DNA of 64,000 nt from positions 26,892 to 90,891 of the forward strand of contig CAKQMS010000007.1 of NCBI GenBank assembly GCA_934254985.1, read 5' to 3'. Within the stretch, counting starts at the first letter, position 1, and each line of letters begins with the position of its first letter. The position numbers were made by a program, and so were the translations under genes. Source of the stretch: an uncultured Prevotella sp. (GTDB lineage Bacteria > Bacteroidota > Bacteroidia > Bacteroidales > Bacteroidaceae). Of this stretch, positions 35,801-43,952 are shown piece by piece. The notes under the pieces are model-generated. The model was given only the letters and a program-made list of their open reading frames with translations. It was not told the origin of the DNA and did not search any database.

Positions 35801-35965
35801 CTCAACGGCTGTGGCATCTCTAACTTCCGTGTCTATGTTCAGGCAAGCAACCTCTTCACAATAACCGATTATACAGGCTACGACCCAGAGGTTGGAAGTG
35901 GTGTCGACTACGGCAACTATCCGCAGAGCCGTTCGTTCCTCATCGGATGTAACATGACATTCTAA
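32846..35965 (+). CDS. SusC/RagA-family TonB-dependent outer-membrane transporter
   Basis: 1039 aa. Signal peptide, then a carboxypeptidase-D-regulatory-like domain (residues ~23-100), a plug starting near MLDEVVAIGYG with the SusC signature LKDASSTAIYGSRGANGVI, and a 22-strand barrel ending SFLIGCNMTF with the aromatic C-terminal residue needed for outer-membrane assembly. It imports oligosaccharides with TonB energy, capped by the SusD partner 45 bases downstream. Substrate inferred from the neighbouring GH16 and GH128: beta-1,3-glucan. Confidence 0.96.
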   Translation: MRRNLKLISAALLFPMAMTAQVNKIQGTIISESDGQPIPGVVVRVKGTASGTVTDIDGHYQLSVNPKDVVEFSCIGYKTVTHKGDGTYDVKMEDDTNMLDEVVAIGYGSMKKSDLTGSIAVVRAEDLKKTPAASVDQAIQGRVAGVSVNANSGQPGAGAVVRIRGIGTVNDSSPIYVVDGNITSDISFLSPNDIASTEVLKDASSTAIYGSRGANGVILITTKSGEKGKGKVSLDMYYGWQSRWNKLDLMDKDEFIKTYISLGASNTERKYYDKFGFNEWLQRYKLGNDAYYAVAQTRQYTDGLDYSAVNTDWQDEVFNSGAPIQNYHVSFDGGSDKSNYSISASYFDQDGTIMGSQYNRLTLRANTSFQVKPWLKVGENLSFVTSEARNAMYQNSSPGASIISAALAMAPWDMPYYPSGAYNRNKQDMSGKIGVPSNFKNVTNPFSMVNYSHPHNVTNRWFGNLYLEFTPLKGLNFRTNFSYDQVNEKNRTFTDAHTVNSYDDSKGKNFLTRGLVQYTTFTWENILTYVFDLKKIHHFNVMVGQTTEEYNYYSIGGSGSTILNPSEKNWYLSQTTDDNTNPIADGVGRSRRLSFLGRLNYNLMDRYLFTFNFRADGSNKFPENTWGYFPSTAFAWKVSEEPFMKQFKKLDYLKLRLGWGQIGNDKIGNDAFNQTIFTSQNMFVGYPFGVNQTIGTGATILTYVNQGGKWERTETWNAGVDAAWGNGLLSANVDFFVRNTKDMLLSVKGPAWAGNRYDAQSNVGTVRNVGVELTLGHSYHIGNFNYSVNGNVSFIKNKLTHLNGGQVVWGDRVLSDEGLPLFEFWGYKYLGVYKSKEEADAALPGYARDGETNPYGAGDAIFEDVDGDGKISDTGDKQKLGNNFPKVSYGLNLSADWKGIDLQMFFQGVAGNKIYNAVRERTESNGLTSQLSTVMRDVWTEDNPNGTIPNPKGANNMLNSSRFLESGSYLRLKNVQLGYTFPKKLLNGCGISNFRVYVQASNLFTITDYTGYDPEVGSGVDYGNYPQSRSFLIGCNMTF

Positions 35966-36010
35966 CCCCACGGCAGCAAATGTTAAACAGAAAGATAAAG
36001 ACATCATAAT

Positions 36011-37648
36011 ATGAAACCATTCAAGACATTAACATATTCAGCCTTGGCGCTCGCCACGATTGCATTCTGTTCTTGCAACGATTGGCTTACCGAGGAGACG
36101 CCCGGTACAACCAAGGTGTCAGAATTCTTTACGTCGCTCTCCACGGCAGAGGCTGTTGTCAACGCCGCTTATGTGCCGATGACATGGGAGTTCGGCGCGA
36201 CGTACTACCCAGAGTGGTATTTTGGCGACATCGTGTCAGACGATGCGTTGAAGGGCGGACAGGACGTCAACGACGGTGCAGACCTGCGTGAGCTTGAAAA
36301 CTTCAAGGCAAACTCAGACAATGAAATCGTGCTTGACTATTATCGCTCACAGTGGCAGGGCGTGCAGCGTGCCAATCTCGCTATAGAGCAGATTCCGACA
36401 ACGCGCATAGACACGCTGACCGCTGACTCGACGAAGGAACGCAAATATCGCGACCGTTATCTCGGAGAGGCTTACTTCACGCGCGGATATTATTACTTCC
36501 GCCTTGCACGAATGTTTGGTGGCATGCCGCTCATCGACTTTGTGGTAAAGAGTTCTAACGAGTGGGCACAGAAACGTGCGACGCTCGACGAGACAATGAA
36601 GTTCATAATCGATGACTTCACACACGCCGAGAATCTGCTTTGGCTGAAGGACAAGTACAGCGACGAGGAACTGGGACGTGCTACAAAGGGTGCCGCACAG
36701 GCCATGTTGCTGAAGGCTTACCTCTACCGCGCCGACTATCTGCGCAACGCTGGTGACGAGACCGAGGCACAGAAGTGTTTCGCCGAGGCTGCCAAGTGGG
36801 GCAAAGAGGTGATAACGAGCCGCCAATACTCGCTCTGTCCCGACTACTTCGACAACTTCCGTCTGGCAAAGGAGAACGGACAGGAGAGCGTGTTCGAGAT
36901 TCAGTACACTGAAGACCCTACCTCTGACTACGGTGGCGAGGGCTACACGCGTGGCACGATGACCACCATTCTGCAGCGCTCGCGCTCGTCAGCTTTCGGC
37001 GAGGCAGGCTGGGGCTACAACCGTCCGACACAGAATCTGTATGACGAATATGAGCCTGGTGACATCCGCCGCGACGAGACGATACTCGTTCCGACCGACG
37101 ATCAGATTGAGACTCCTGCACAGGAGATCTACTGCGGCGACCGTATGCTCAACAAGAAGTACGCTATGTACACCGACGGCACAACCGGTGGCATCTACAA
37201 ACTGGCTCACGCCACACGCTCGCCGAAGAACAACATACAGATTCGCTACGCCGATGTGCTGCTGATGTATGCCGAGGCATGCTGCGAGACGGGTGACCTG
37301 CCAAGCGCAAAGGCTGCACTTAAAGAGGTGCGCGACCGTGTTGGACTGCCACAGTTCCCCTACACCGCAACGATACAGGGTAGGAGTGTGACCTTCACCG
37401 ACAACCAAGCAGACCTCCGCACGGCGATTCGCCATGAGCGCCGAGTAGAGCTCGCGATGGAGGGACACCGCTGGTTTGACCTCACACGTTGGGGCATAGC
37501 TAAGGAAACGATGGACAACTACATGAGTGGTGAGACAGAAGAGGCTCGCTCGCTTTACGGCACATTCCAGAAAGGCAAGCATGAGTTGTTCCCGATTCCC
37601 TCTAAGGAGATTGAACTTAGCGGCATTGAACAGAACCCTAACTGGTAA
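36011..37648 (+). CDS. SusD/RagB-family glycan-binding lipoprotein
   Basis: 545 aa. Lipoprotein signal (lipobox FCSC), then the SusD fold: TPR-like helices around YFTRGYYYFRLARMFGG, RYADVLLMYAEACCETGD and the C-terminal HERRVELAMEGHRWFDLTRWG and LFPIPSKEI, all standard. It forms the lid of the SusC transporter and binds the incoming glucan. Overlapping codon use with SusC (GC-rich) fits a common origin. Followed by a hairpin at 37666-37712. Confidence 0.96.
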   Translation: MKPFKTLTYSALALATIAFCSCNDWLTEETPGTTKVSEFFTSLSTAEAVVNAAYVPMTWEFGATYYPEWYFGDIVSDDALKGGQDVNDGADLRELENFKANSDNEIVLDYYRSQWQGVQRANLAIEQIPTTRIDTLTADSTKERKYRDRYLGEAYFTRGYYYFRLARMFGGMPLIDFVVKSSNEWAQKRATLDETMKFIIDDFTHAENLLWLKDKYSDEELGRATKGAAQAMLLKAYLYRADYLRNAGDETEAQKCFAEAAKWGKEVITSRQYSLCPDYFDNFRLAKENGQESVFEIQYTEDPTSDYGGEGYTRGTMTTILQRSRSSAFGEAGWGYNRPTQNLYDEYEPGDIRRDETILVPTDDQIETPAQEIYCGDRMLNKKYAMYTDGTTGGIYKLAHATRSPKNNIQIRYADVLLMYAEACCETGDLPSAKAALKEVRDRVGLPQFPYTATIQGRSVTFTDNQADLRTAIRHERRVELAMEGHRWFDLTRWGIAKETMDNYMSGETEEARSLYGTFQKGKHELFPIPSKEIELSGIEQNPNW

Positions 37649-37665
37649 CATAGCTTTTTAGATGG

Positions 37666-37712
37666 CTTATTCGTGGGTGGCAGAGACGTAGGCTCTAAAG
37701 CCCATGAATAAG
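37666..37712 (+). terminator. Intercistronic hairpin after SusD
   Basis: CTTATTCGTGGG pairs with CCCATGAATAAG (12 bp with one G-T pair). No T-run follows, so partial termination or mRNA stabilisation between SusCD and the downstream genes is likelier than full termination. Confidence 0.5.
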
Positions 37713-37852
37713 ACTTCCAAAAGCCGGTACATCCACATCGCCGCGCCATCGCTTGAAAAAGACACGGTCGCGGACATGACTTTCCAATGTCAACAAAAAC
37801 TTTTATATATTTCAAATTCGACTAATAATCAATTTATTAAAAACTAAAAAGT

Positions 37853-38734
37853 ATGAAAAAATTTACTCTTTTCGCTGCTTCTTGCCTCATGGCACTCGCA
37901 GCATCGGCACAGACTGGTTACATCACACCGGCTATGAACGACGATTTGGAGCCTGCATTCGACTTCAACGGTACAACAAACTACGTCATTCTATATGCTT
38001 CTGAAGATGAGGTAGACGCACTGGGTGAAAGCAAAATCTTGAAGAACGAAAGCCCAACCGACCTTGACGGCGCTCGTCCTCTCTATGTTTGGAACGGATA
38101 TGACGGTGGTGCAGCAGAAGGTTTCAACTCTTTCAACGGCACTGGCGGATACATGAGCTTCGTAGTAAACAAAGGTGGATGGTCAGGACTCGGCCACTGT
38201 GGTGTTGTAGACGCTGCCAAAGAGCTTGATGGCTTCGATTTCAGCATGTTGAAGAACGGCAATTGGTATTTCCACATGGCAATGAAAGACGCTGGCTCTA
38301 TACAGGCAACACACAACATTGCCGTTGGTCCGGAAGCTACAGCACATTTTGCTGTCGGTCCTACACAGACCGATGCTACTTATGAGCTGATTGGCGACTT
38401 CACACGTAGCGGTGACTGGTACAACATCGATATTCCCCTTGTAGACCTTGTAGATCTTGGCTTCGACCTCAGCAAGTGTACTGCTAACCTCGCAGGCAAC
38501 GTGTTTACCGTACTCAGCGGCGGTGTTGAAGGCACACAGCTCAACTATGATGCAGTGTTCTTCTATCAGAAGACAGCCGAGATTGCTGCTGGTATCGACA
38601 ACGTAAAGAATGAAGCTGCTGCTGCCAAGACAGCCATCTATACTGCTGATGGCGTGCAGGTAAGCAACATGAACAAGAGCGGTCTCTACATCGTTAAGAC
38701 TGCCGACGGCGTTAAGAAGGTGCTCAAGAAGTAA
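37853..38734 (+). CDS. Secreted single-domain CBM-like protein (surface glycan-binding candidate)
   Basis: 293 aa. Signal peptide (MKKFTLFAASCLMALAASA-Q), one beta-rich domain of about 215 residues, and a sorting-type tail (AIYTADGVQVSNMNKSGLYIV). The domain carries a chain of landmarks: LYVWNGYDGG, GGWSGLGHCG, a DFSMLKNGNWYFHMAMKD stretch, GDFTRSGDWYNIDIP and a final VFFYQK. The same landmarks occur three times in the GH16 enzyme at 40650-43748. Its position after SusD is that of SusE/F-type glycan-binding proteins. Glycan binding is inferred; no such domain family is known to me by name. Confidence 0.75.
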   Translation: MKKFTLFAASCLMALAASAQTGYITPAMNDDLEPAFDFNGTTNYVILYASEDEVDALGESKILKNESPTDLDGARPLYVWNGYDGGAAEGFNSFNGTGGYMSFVVNKGGWSGLGHCGVVDAAKELDGFDFSMLKNGNWYFHMAMKDAGSIQATHNIAVGPEATAHFAVGPTQTDATYELIGDFTRSGDWYNIDIPLVDLVDLGFDLSKCTANLAGNVFTVLSGGVEGTQLNYDAVFFYQKTAEIAAGIDNVKNEAAAAKTAIYTADGVQVSNMNKSGLYIVKTADGVKKVLKK

Positions 38735-38905
38735 CCTCTTAACGACATTTGCGCGAAAACGGCATCGCCGTCAATCATGGATGGCACAGCTGTCGTCTAC
38801 GGGTTATGTAGCCATCTTTCCCAGCTGACACAGTAATCAACAATTGATGGTGAAGCCGTGGTTTTATCGCACAGCATTGAACAAATAAACTTTTCTTACT
38901 GATTT

Positions 38906-38985
38906 GGGTTTCGCAAGGCTGCGAAACGCTCGCTCCTCGACTGCGAAATGCTCGCTCTTCGACATGGTGGCAGCTTGCGAAACCC
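38906..38985. repeat. Palindromic element with two 22-bp modules (array 3)
   Basis: Outer arms GGGTTTCGCAAG and CTTGCGAAACCC enclose two 22-bp direct repeats at 38919-38940 and 38941-38962 (CTGCGAAAnGCTCGCTCnTC plus GA), each with a GCGA...TCGC core. A TTTTCTTT stretch follows, so it could work as an attenuator or terminator before GH128. Confidence 0.75.
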
Positions 38986-39023
38986 TTTTCTTTGAATCTC
39001 CCTTAAACGACAACGATAATAAA

Positions 39024-40523
39024 ATGACAAAAAACCTGTTGGTGGAAATCGCCACCTTTACCCTTGCATTTACAGCCGCTACGGTTGACGCACAGCCCAA
39101 GCAGCGCAGCGAGAAGCGTGGCGTTGCAGAAGACCAGTTTGGCTATGCAGAAGAGATAAAAGCTCTCTCGCCAGGCATTTGCTGGACATACAACTGGGGA
39201 GTAGCACCAAGTGCTAACGTCAAGAGTCTGCTTGGTAGCGAAGAGGGCAAGGAGATGGAGTACATTCCGATGGCTTGGGACACCGGCGCCGACGTGGAAA
39301 AGCTGAAACAATACTACCGCGACCATCCTGGTTGCAAATATTTGCTCGGCTATAATGAGCCTAATCTCCAAGACCAGTCAGACATTACACCGCAGCAGGC
39401 AGCAGATGCGTGGCCTGCACTCGAAGCCATTGCTGACGAGTTCGACCTTAAATTGGTCTCGCCAGCAATGAGTTACACCGGCTCTGCCATCAACGATGGC
39501 AAAATCTGGCAGCCCTTCGACTGGTTGGATGAGTTTATAAAGCTCTACAAACAGCAGAACAGTCGCGAACCGAAGATGGACGCCATAGCCATACATACTT
39601 ACATGAACAGCACCGCTCCGACGCTCGACTTCGTCAACCAATGGGTAGACCGATATGGCAAGAAGATATGGGTGACAGAGTTTGCGGCAGGTGAAAACAA
39701 CCCCGACTCGCTGACTCAGGTGCGTGAGATGATAAAGAAGGTGCAGGGATTGGAACTTAATCCTAATGTCGAACGCTACGCTTGGTTTAAGGGAACGTCT
39801 GGCTCGCGGTGGATAGACAAGAGCCCTTACTGGCGATTGCTTATCAAACCGAACCTCCGCACCCACCTTCCCGCCGCAGGAACAATGACAGGTCAGGGCG
39901 TGGTCTACACCTATATGTCTACGTTTGACAAGACTTACTACTACAGACCAGGTGAGACCGTCATGGCAAAAGACTACATCAACAGCAACGGCATAGGCTT
40001 GGAGGTGAGCACTGACAACCAAACGGGAGCTATAAACACCCACCTCGCAGTGGAGTTTGGTAACTCCAATGCCGCTGAATACCTCATCGACGTGCCGACA
40101 GACGATGTCTATCAGTTCACGTTCCGCTACAGCGACCGTGCCTCGGCAGCCCGTCAGCAGGTGTTGAAGCTGTCGGTTGACGATGTGGAAGTAGGCTCTG
40201 CTACACTGCCATCCACTGCCGCCTACCGCGATCCAGCCGACGTTTACGCCACCACTACGTGTCAGGTGTCACTGCCAGCAGGTCGTCACACGTTGAAATT
40301 CGCTGGCACAGTGCCCATCAACCATGCTCGTGTGACATGGTTCAGCTTCGCCTCGACGACAGCAATCAGCGACATCAACGCCTCCACCGACGACGCTCTC
40401 GTGAGCAAACGCTACTTCACGCCACAGGGAGAGGAAGTCGCTGCCATGCACAAAGGCATGTACATAGAGACTTGCACCTACGCCAGCGGCAAGAAAACCA
40501 GCCGCAAACTGACGGTGAAGTAA
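39024..40523 (+). CDS. GH128-type endo-beta-1,3-glucanase with C-terminal CBM6-like domain
   Basis: 499 aa from ATG 39024; the longer frame upstream runs through the palindromic element and lacks a signal peptide. From 39024 a signal peptide (ending TVDA-Q) leads into a TIM barrel with the GH128 (Asl1-like) signatures: YLLGYNEPNLQDQSDITP with catalytic acid Glu112 and KIWVTEFAAG with nucleophile Glu219. GH128 enzymes cut beta-1,3-glucan. Residues ~325-455 are a jelly-roll resembling CBM6, and the C terminus has a tail of the type KRYFTPQGEEVAAMHKGMYI. Works with GH16 on the same polymer. Confidence 0.88.
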   Translation: MTKNLLVEIATFTLAFTAATVDAQPKQRSEKRGVAEDQFGYAEEIKALSPGICWTYNWGVAPSANVKSLLGSEEGKEMEYIPMAWDTGADVEKLKQYYRDHPGCKYLLGYNEPNLQDQSDITPQQAADAWPALEAIADEFDLKLVSPAMSYTGSAINDGKIWQPFDWLDEFIKLYKQQNSREPKMDAIAIHTYMNSTAPTLDFVNQWVDRYGKKIWVTEFAAGENNPDSLTQVREMIKKVQGLELNPNVERYAWFKGTSGSRWIDKSPYWRLLIKPNLRTHLPAAGTMTGQGVVYTYMSTFDKTYYYRPGETVMAKDYINSNGIGLEVSTDNQTGAINTHLAVEFGNSNAAEYLIDVPTDDVYQFTFRYSDRASAARQQVLKLSVDDVEVGSATLPSTAAYRDPADVYATTTCQVSLPAGRHTLKFAGTVPINHARVTWFSFASTTAISDINASTDDALVSKRYFTPQGEEVAAMHKGMYIETCTYASGKKTSRKLTVK

Positions 40524-40540
40524 TAACAAAGTTCGCCTCT

Positions 40541-40580
40541 ATATAATATAAAGGTGTCACCATAATATAATAAGGTGTCT
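40541..40580 (+). promoter_or_regulatory. Two tandem 21-bp boxes TAATATAAxAAGGTGTC
   Basis: TATAATATAAAGGTGTCAC and TAATATAATAAGGTGTCTG repeat with a 21-bp period between GH128 and GH16. The AAGGTGTC core matches the three boxes before the peptide-BspA unit (5645-5699), and a single related copy lies near 32466 before SusC. Candidate regulator binding site. Confidence 0.5.
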
Positions 40581-40649
40581 GCAGAACGGCACAAACCAAA
40601 ACACGAACAAAACCAAATAACAAATACATTATAATTCAAAACCAACCGC

Positions 40650-43600
40650 ATGAGAACTTTAAATTTATTGACAGCTTTCGCTTTGGCATTGCCCTTAGGC
40701 GTGTCGGCGCAGACCACTACGCCCCCGTCAGGCTATGAGCTGAGATGGAGCGACGAGTTTAACGGCACAAGTCTCAACACGACTCTGTGGAATATTGAAG
40801 AGAACGGCAACGGTGGCGGCAACCAAGAGTTGCAGTACTATCGCAAAGAGAATGTCGCTGTACACGATGGTAACCTCGTGTTGACAGCTCGTCGTGAGAA
40901 CTACAACAACAAGCAGTTCACCTCTGGACGCGTCAACACACGCGACAAGGCTTATTTCAAGCACGGCATCATACAGGCACGCATTAAGTTCCCGAAGACC
41001 GCCAATGGCGTATGGCCCGCATATTGGATGATGGGCAACGACTACGGTAAGGTGGGATGGCCCAAATGTGGTGAGATAGACATCGTGGAAACTGGCAACG
41101 CTGACGGCATAAAGAATGGCACACAGACACGCCACTTCGGCAGCACGCTGCACTGGGGAACAGGCGCTGGCGCTGCCCATAAGCAGTATGGCACCAGCTA
41201 TCTCGCCCCCGAGACCAATCCTCTACAGAATGACGACTACCACATCATAACCATGGAGTGGAACGGCAACTTCATGCAGATGTTCTACGACCTTGAAGAT
41301 TTCAGCGTCAGCGCTAAGAGCAAGGCACGCTTCTACTCTGTGTCCATACCCTCAAGCACCAACACCAGCGACATAGGCTACTACTTCCAGAAGCCTTTCT
41401 TCTTTATCTTTAACCTGGCAGTAGGTGGCAATTACACTGGCATCTACAACGCAGGAGGCATCACAGCCATGCCCAACGCTGGCGATGAGGCTAAGATGTA
41501 CGTCGACTGGGTGCGCGTTTACCAAGACACCAACGACGCCGACGCCAAGTACTTCACCCCCGACGGCAACAACATCACTACCAACCCCAGCACTCCCGAC
41601 ACCCCTGAGGCACCCGACACCAAGACCGAGTACGGCTACTGGGGTAGCAAAGCGCTCGACGCCGACGGCAACAGCACGTTCGACTTCACCAACTCTTACG
41701 ACGCCGTGCTTATCGGTACCAGCTTTGGTGTGACCAACGGCTTCTCTGGAAAGACCACTGCCGACTACAACGTTGACGACGTAAAGCACTTCCTCTACAT
41801 CTGGGAGAACACCTACAATGCACAGTCGTCGACTGGCGTCAACTCTTTCGGCTTCAACGAAAGCTACAACCACTACACCGTGGGTAGCGTTGGCTGGTCG
41901 GGTTTGGGCTACGCTTCCAACATATCAGGTGGCAAAGACCTGTCCATGATTGACGACGACTATGTGTTTCATATCGGTTTTCGCGGCACATCAACCGACG
42001 GACATGTCAGCCACAAAGTTATCGTAGGCAACGCCTCATTCACCGTAGGCAACACCAGTATAGAAGGCTCGCCCATCATCGGCGACTTCAAACGTGACGG
42101 CTCATGGACCTATTTCGATGTGCCCGTGACAGTGCTGAAGAGTCTTGCAGGTGGCGAACTCTTTGACAACGCCGCCAACTACGAAGGCAATGTGGTAGCA
42201 ATACTCAGTGGAGGCTCGCAGGGAGCCGACCTGGAGTTTGACAATGTGTTCTTCTACAAGAACCCCAACGTGAAGAAGGGCGTGCCCACCGAAGACAGCA
42301 CGACCAAGATTGGACAGTACGCTACAAAGGCACTTAACGGCGAAGTGAGCTCTTTCGACCTTACAAACGTGGCAAAGGCAGTGCTCATCGGTACCAGCAG
42401 CGGCGTGACCGACGCGCTGAATGAGGTGACAGAGAAAAACTACAATGTAGACGAAAAGACCAACTTCTTCTGGATATGGGACGGCGGCGACTACACCGGC
42501 CTGCCCTCTGACGGCAAGAACTCTTTCGGATGGGACGAGTCTACAACCCGTCTTCAGGTGACTGGCACAAGCACGTGGTGTGGCGCAGGATATGCTTCAC
42601 AGGGCACTGGCAAAGACCTCTCCATGATAGACGACACCTGGTATCTGCACTTTGCTATGCGTGGCAGCGACGTGCTCACCCACCCGTCACAGACCGTGAC
42701 CGTTGGCAACGCTGTGTTCGTTATCGGCAACACCACATCGGGCGCACCGATACTCGGCGACTACTGCCGCGACGGAGAGTGGTACAACTTTGACATACCT
42801 GTTGCCAAGCTGCAACAGCTGGCAGGCGGCACCTTGTTTGAAGACGCTTCCAACTTCATGGGCAATGTGTTCGCAGTAGCAACCACCCATAGTAAGGGCG
42901 CAGAGGTGAACTTCGACCAGGTGTTCTTCTACAGCATGAAAGACGGCGCCGACACCCCCGACATCCCCTCCTACGTGACAGCAGCTCTCGACGGTGAAGG
43001 CAATAGCACGTTTGACTTGGAGAACACTGGCAACTATGTGCTCATTGGTACAACGGGCGGCGTGACCACCACCCTTCAGAAGAAGGTGAAAGCCGACTAC
43101 AACGTCGACGACGTGAATAGCGCACTCTACGTCTGGGAGGGCACCATGACCGCTGGCAGTGAGAGCGGTGTCAACTCGTTCGGCTACGACGAAGGCGGCT
43201 ATCCGGTTTACACCGTAGGCACCGTGGGCTGGTCAGGACTGGGCTACGCCTCAAAGGCTCAGGGCAAAGACATGTCAATGGTCGACGACACATACTATCT
43301 CCACCTCGGCATGAAGGCCACAACCAACACCCCTTATCTCATTATTGTAGGCAACGCCCGCTTCGCTATCGGTTCTACATCGTTTGTTGATGGTGACAAA
43401 ACCTACGCTCCCATTTGCGACTTTCCCCGCGACGGCAAGTGGTACAACCTCGACATACCTTACAGCGAGATTGCTTCGCGCGCCACAACGGTGTTTGACA
43501 ATCCTGAAGACGTGACGGGCAACGTCGTTGCATTCCTCGCTGGTGGTACCACAGGCACCAAGCTCACCTTCGACCAGATTTTCTTCTACAACGACGGTAG

Positions 43601-43748
43601 CGTGCCCTCCGGCATCGACGCTGTAAAGCAGAACAATGCCACCACTGGCAACAACCGCACCTACACCCTCAGCGGTGTTGAGGTAAAGGGCGACAACTTG
43701 ACCAAAGGCATCTACATTCGCAACGGAAAGAAGATTATCGTAAGATAA
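40650..43748 (+). CDS. GH16 endo-beta-1,3-glucanase (laminarinase) with three CBM-like repeats
   Basis: 1032 aa. Signal peptide (residues 1-20), GH16 domain (~25-295) with ARIKFPKTANGVWPAYWMMG and the active site GEIDIVET (nucleophile Glu142, helper Asp144, acid/base Glu147; the extra residue in the loop is typical of laminarinases). Then three ~215-residue copies of the CBM-like domain described for 37853-38734 (about 325-535, 550-755, 770-985), each with GWSGLGY or equivalent, a DLSMIDD-like stretch, a GDFKRDG-like element, and a closing FFY. A sorting-type tail (YTLSGVEVKGDNLTKGIYI) ends it. Surface-exposed polymer cleavage with multivalent binding is the natural reading. Confidence 0.92.
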   Translation: MRTLNLLTAFALALPLGVSAQTTTPPSGYELRWSDEFNGTSLNTTLWNIEENGNGGGNQELQYYRKENVAVHDGNLVLTARRENYNNKQFTSGRVNTRDKAYFKHGIIQARIKFPKTANGVWPAYWMMGNDYGKVGWPKCGEIDIVETGNADGIKNGTQTRHFGSTLHWGTGAGAAHKQYGTSYLAPETNPLQNDDYHIITMEWNGNFMQMFYDLEDFSVSAKSKARFYSVSIPSSTNTSDIGYYFQKPFFFIFNLAVGGNYTGIYNAGGITAMPNAGDEAKMYVDWVRVYQDTNDADAKYFTPDGNNITTNPSTPDTPEAPDTKTEYGYWGSKALDADGNSTFDFTNSYDAVLIGTSFGVTNGFSGKTTADYNVDDVKHFLYIWENTYNAQSSTGVNSFGFNESYNHYTVGSVGWSGLGYASNISGGKDLSMIDDDYVFHIGFRGTSTDGHVSHKVIVGNASFTVGNTSIEGSPIIGDFKRDGSWTYFDVPVTVLKSLAGGELFDNAANYEGNVVAILSGGSQGADLEFDNVFFYKNPNVKKGVPTEDSTTKIGQYATKALNGEVSSFDLTNVAKAVLIGTSSGVTDALNEVTEKNYNVDEKTNFFWIWDGGDYTGLPSDGKNSFGWDESTTRLQVTGTSTWCGAGYASQGTGKDLSMIDDTWYLHFAMRGSDVLTHPSQTVTVGNAVFVIGNTTSGAPILGDYCRDGEWYNFDIPVAKLQQLAGGTLFEDASNFMGNVFAVATTHSKGAEVNFDQVFFYSMKDGADTPDIPSYVTAALDGEGNSTFDLENTGNYVLIGTTGGVTTTLQKKVKADYNVDDVNSALYVWEGTMTAGSESGVNSFGYDEGGYPVYTVGTVGWSGLGYASKAQGKDMSMVDDTYYLHLGMKATTNTPYLIIVGNARFAIGSTSFVDGDKTYAPICDFPRDGKWYNLDIPYSEIASRATTVFDNPEDVTGNVVAFLAGGTTGTKLTFDQIFFYNDGSVPSGIDAVKQNNATTGNNRTYTLSGVEVKGDNLTKGIYIRNGKKIIVR

Positions 43749-43769
43749 ACGTAATAACAAATCAGATAA

Positions 43770-43813
43770 CATGTATGTTCGCTCCTCTCAACAGTGAAGA
43801 CGAACATACATGT
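43770..43813 (+). terminator. 13-bp hairpin after GH16
   Basis: Perfect stem ACATGTATGTTCG (43770-43782) with its complement at 43801-43813 and an 18-base loop; only a short TTTAAAG follows. A weak promoter box follows at 43872, so this probably separates two transcription units. Confidence 0.65.
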
Positions 43814-43871
43814 TTAAAGCTAATAAGGAGTTTCCTTATAAAACCTTATAAAACCTATTTGCTATACGCAT

Positions 43872-43879
43872 TACCTTTA
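43872..43879 (+). promoter_or_regulatory. Weak -7 box before the FN3 protein gene
   Basis: TACCTTTA differs from TAnnTTTG only at the last base, 74 bases before ATG 43953 and after the GH16 hairpin. Confidence 0.35.
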
Positions 43880-43952
43880 CACCACAAACACGAAAAAAAT
43901 AATTACCTAATAATATTTTAAACAACAATTACTAATTAAAACCAAAAAACGT

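Noticed and set aside
38904..39023. N-terminal extension of GH128
   Set aside because: The codons run through the palindromic element; a good signal peptide starts at 39024.
41352..41873. 173-codon minus-strand frame inside GH16
   Set aside because: Val/Gly-rich shadow caused by GC-rich codons of GH16.
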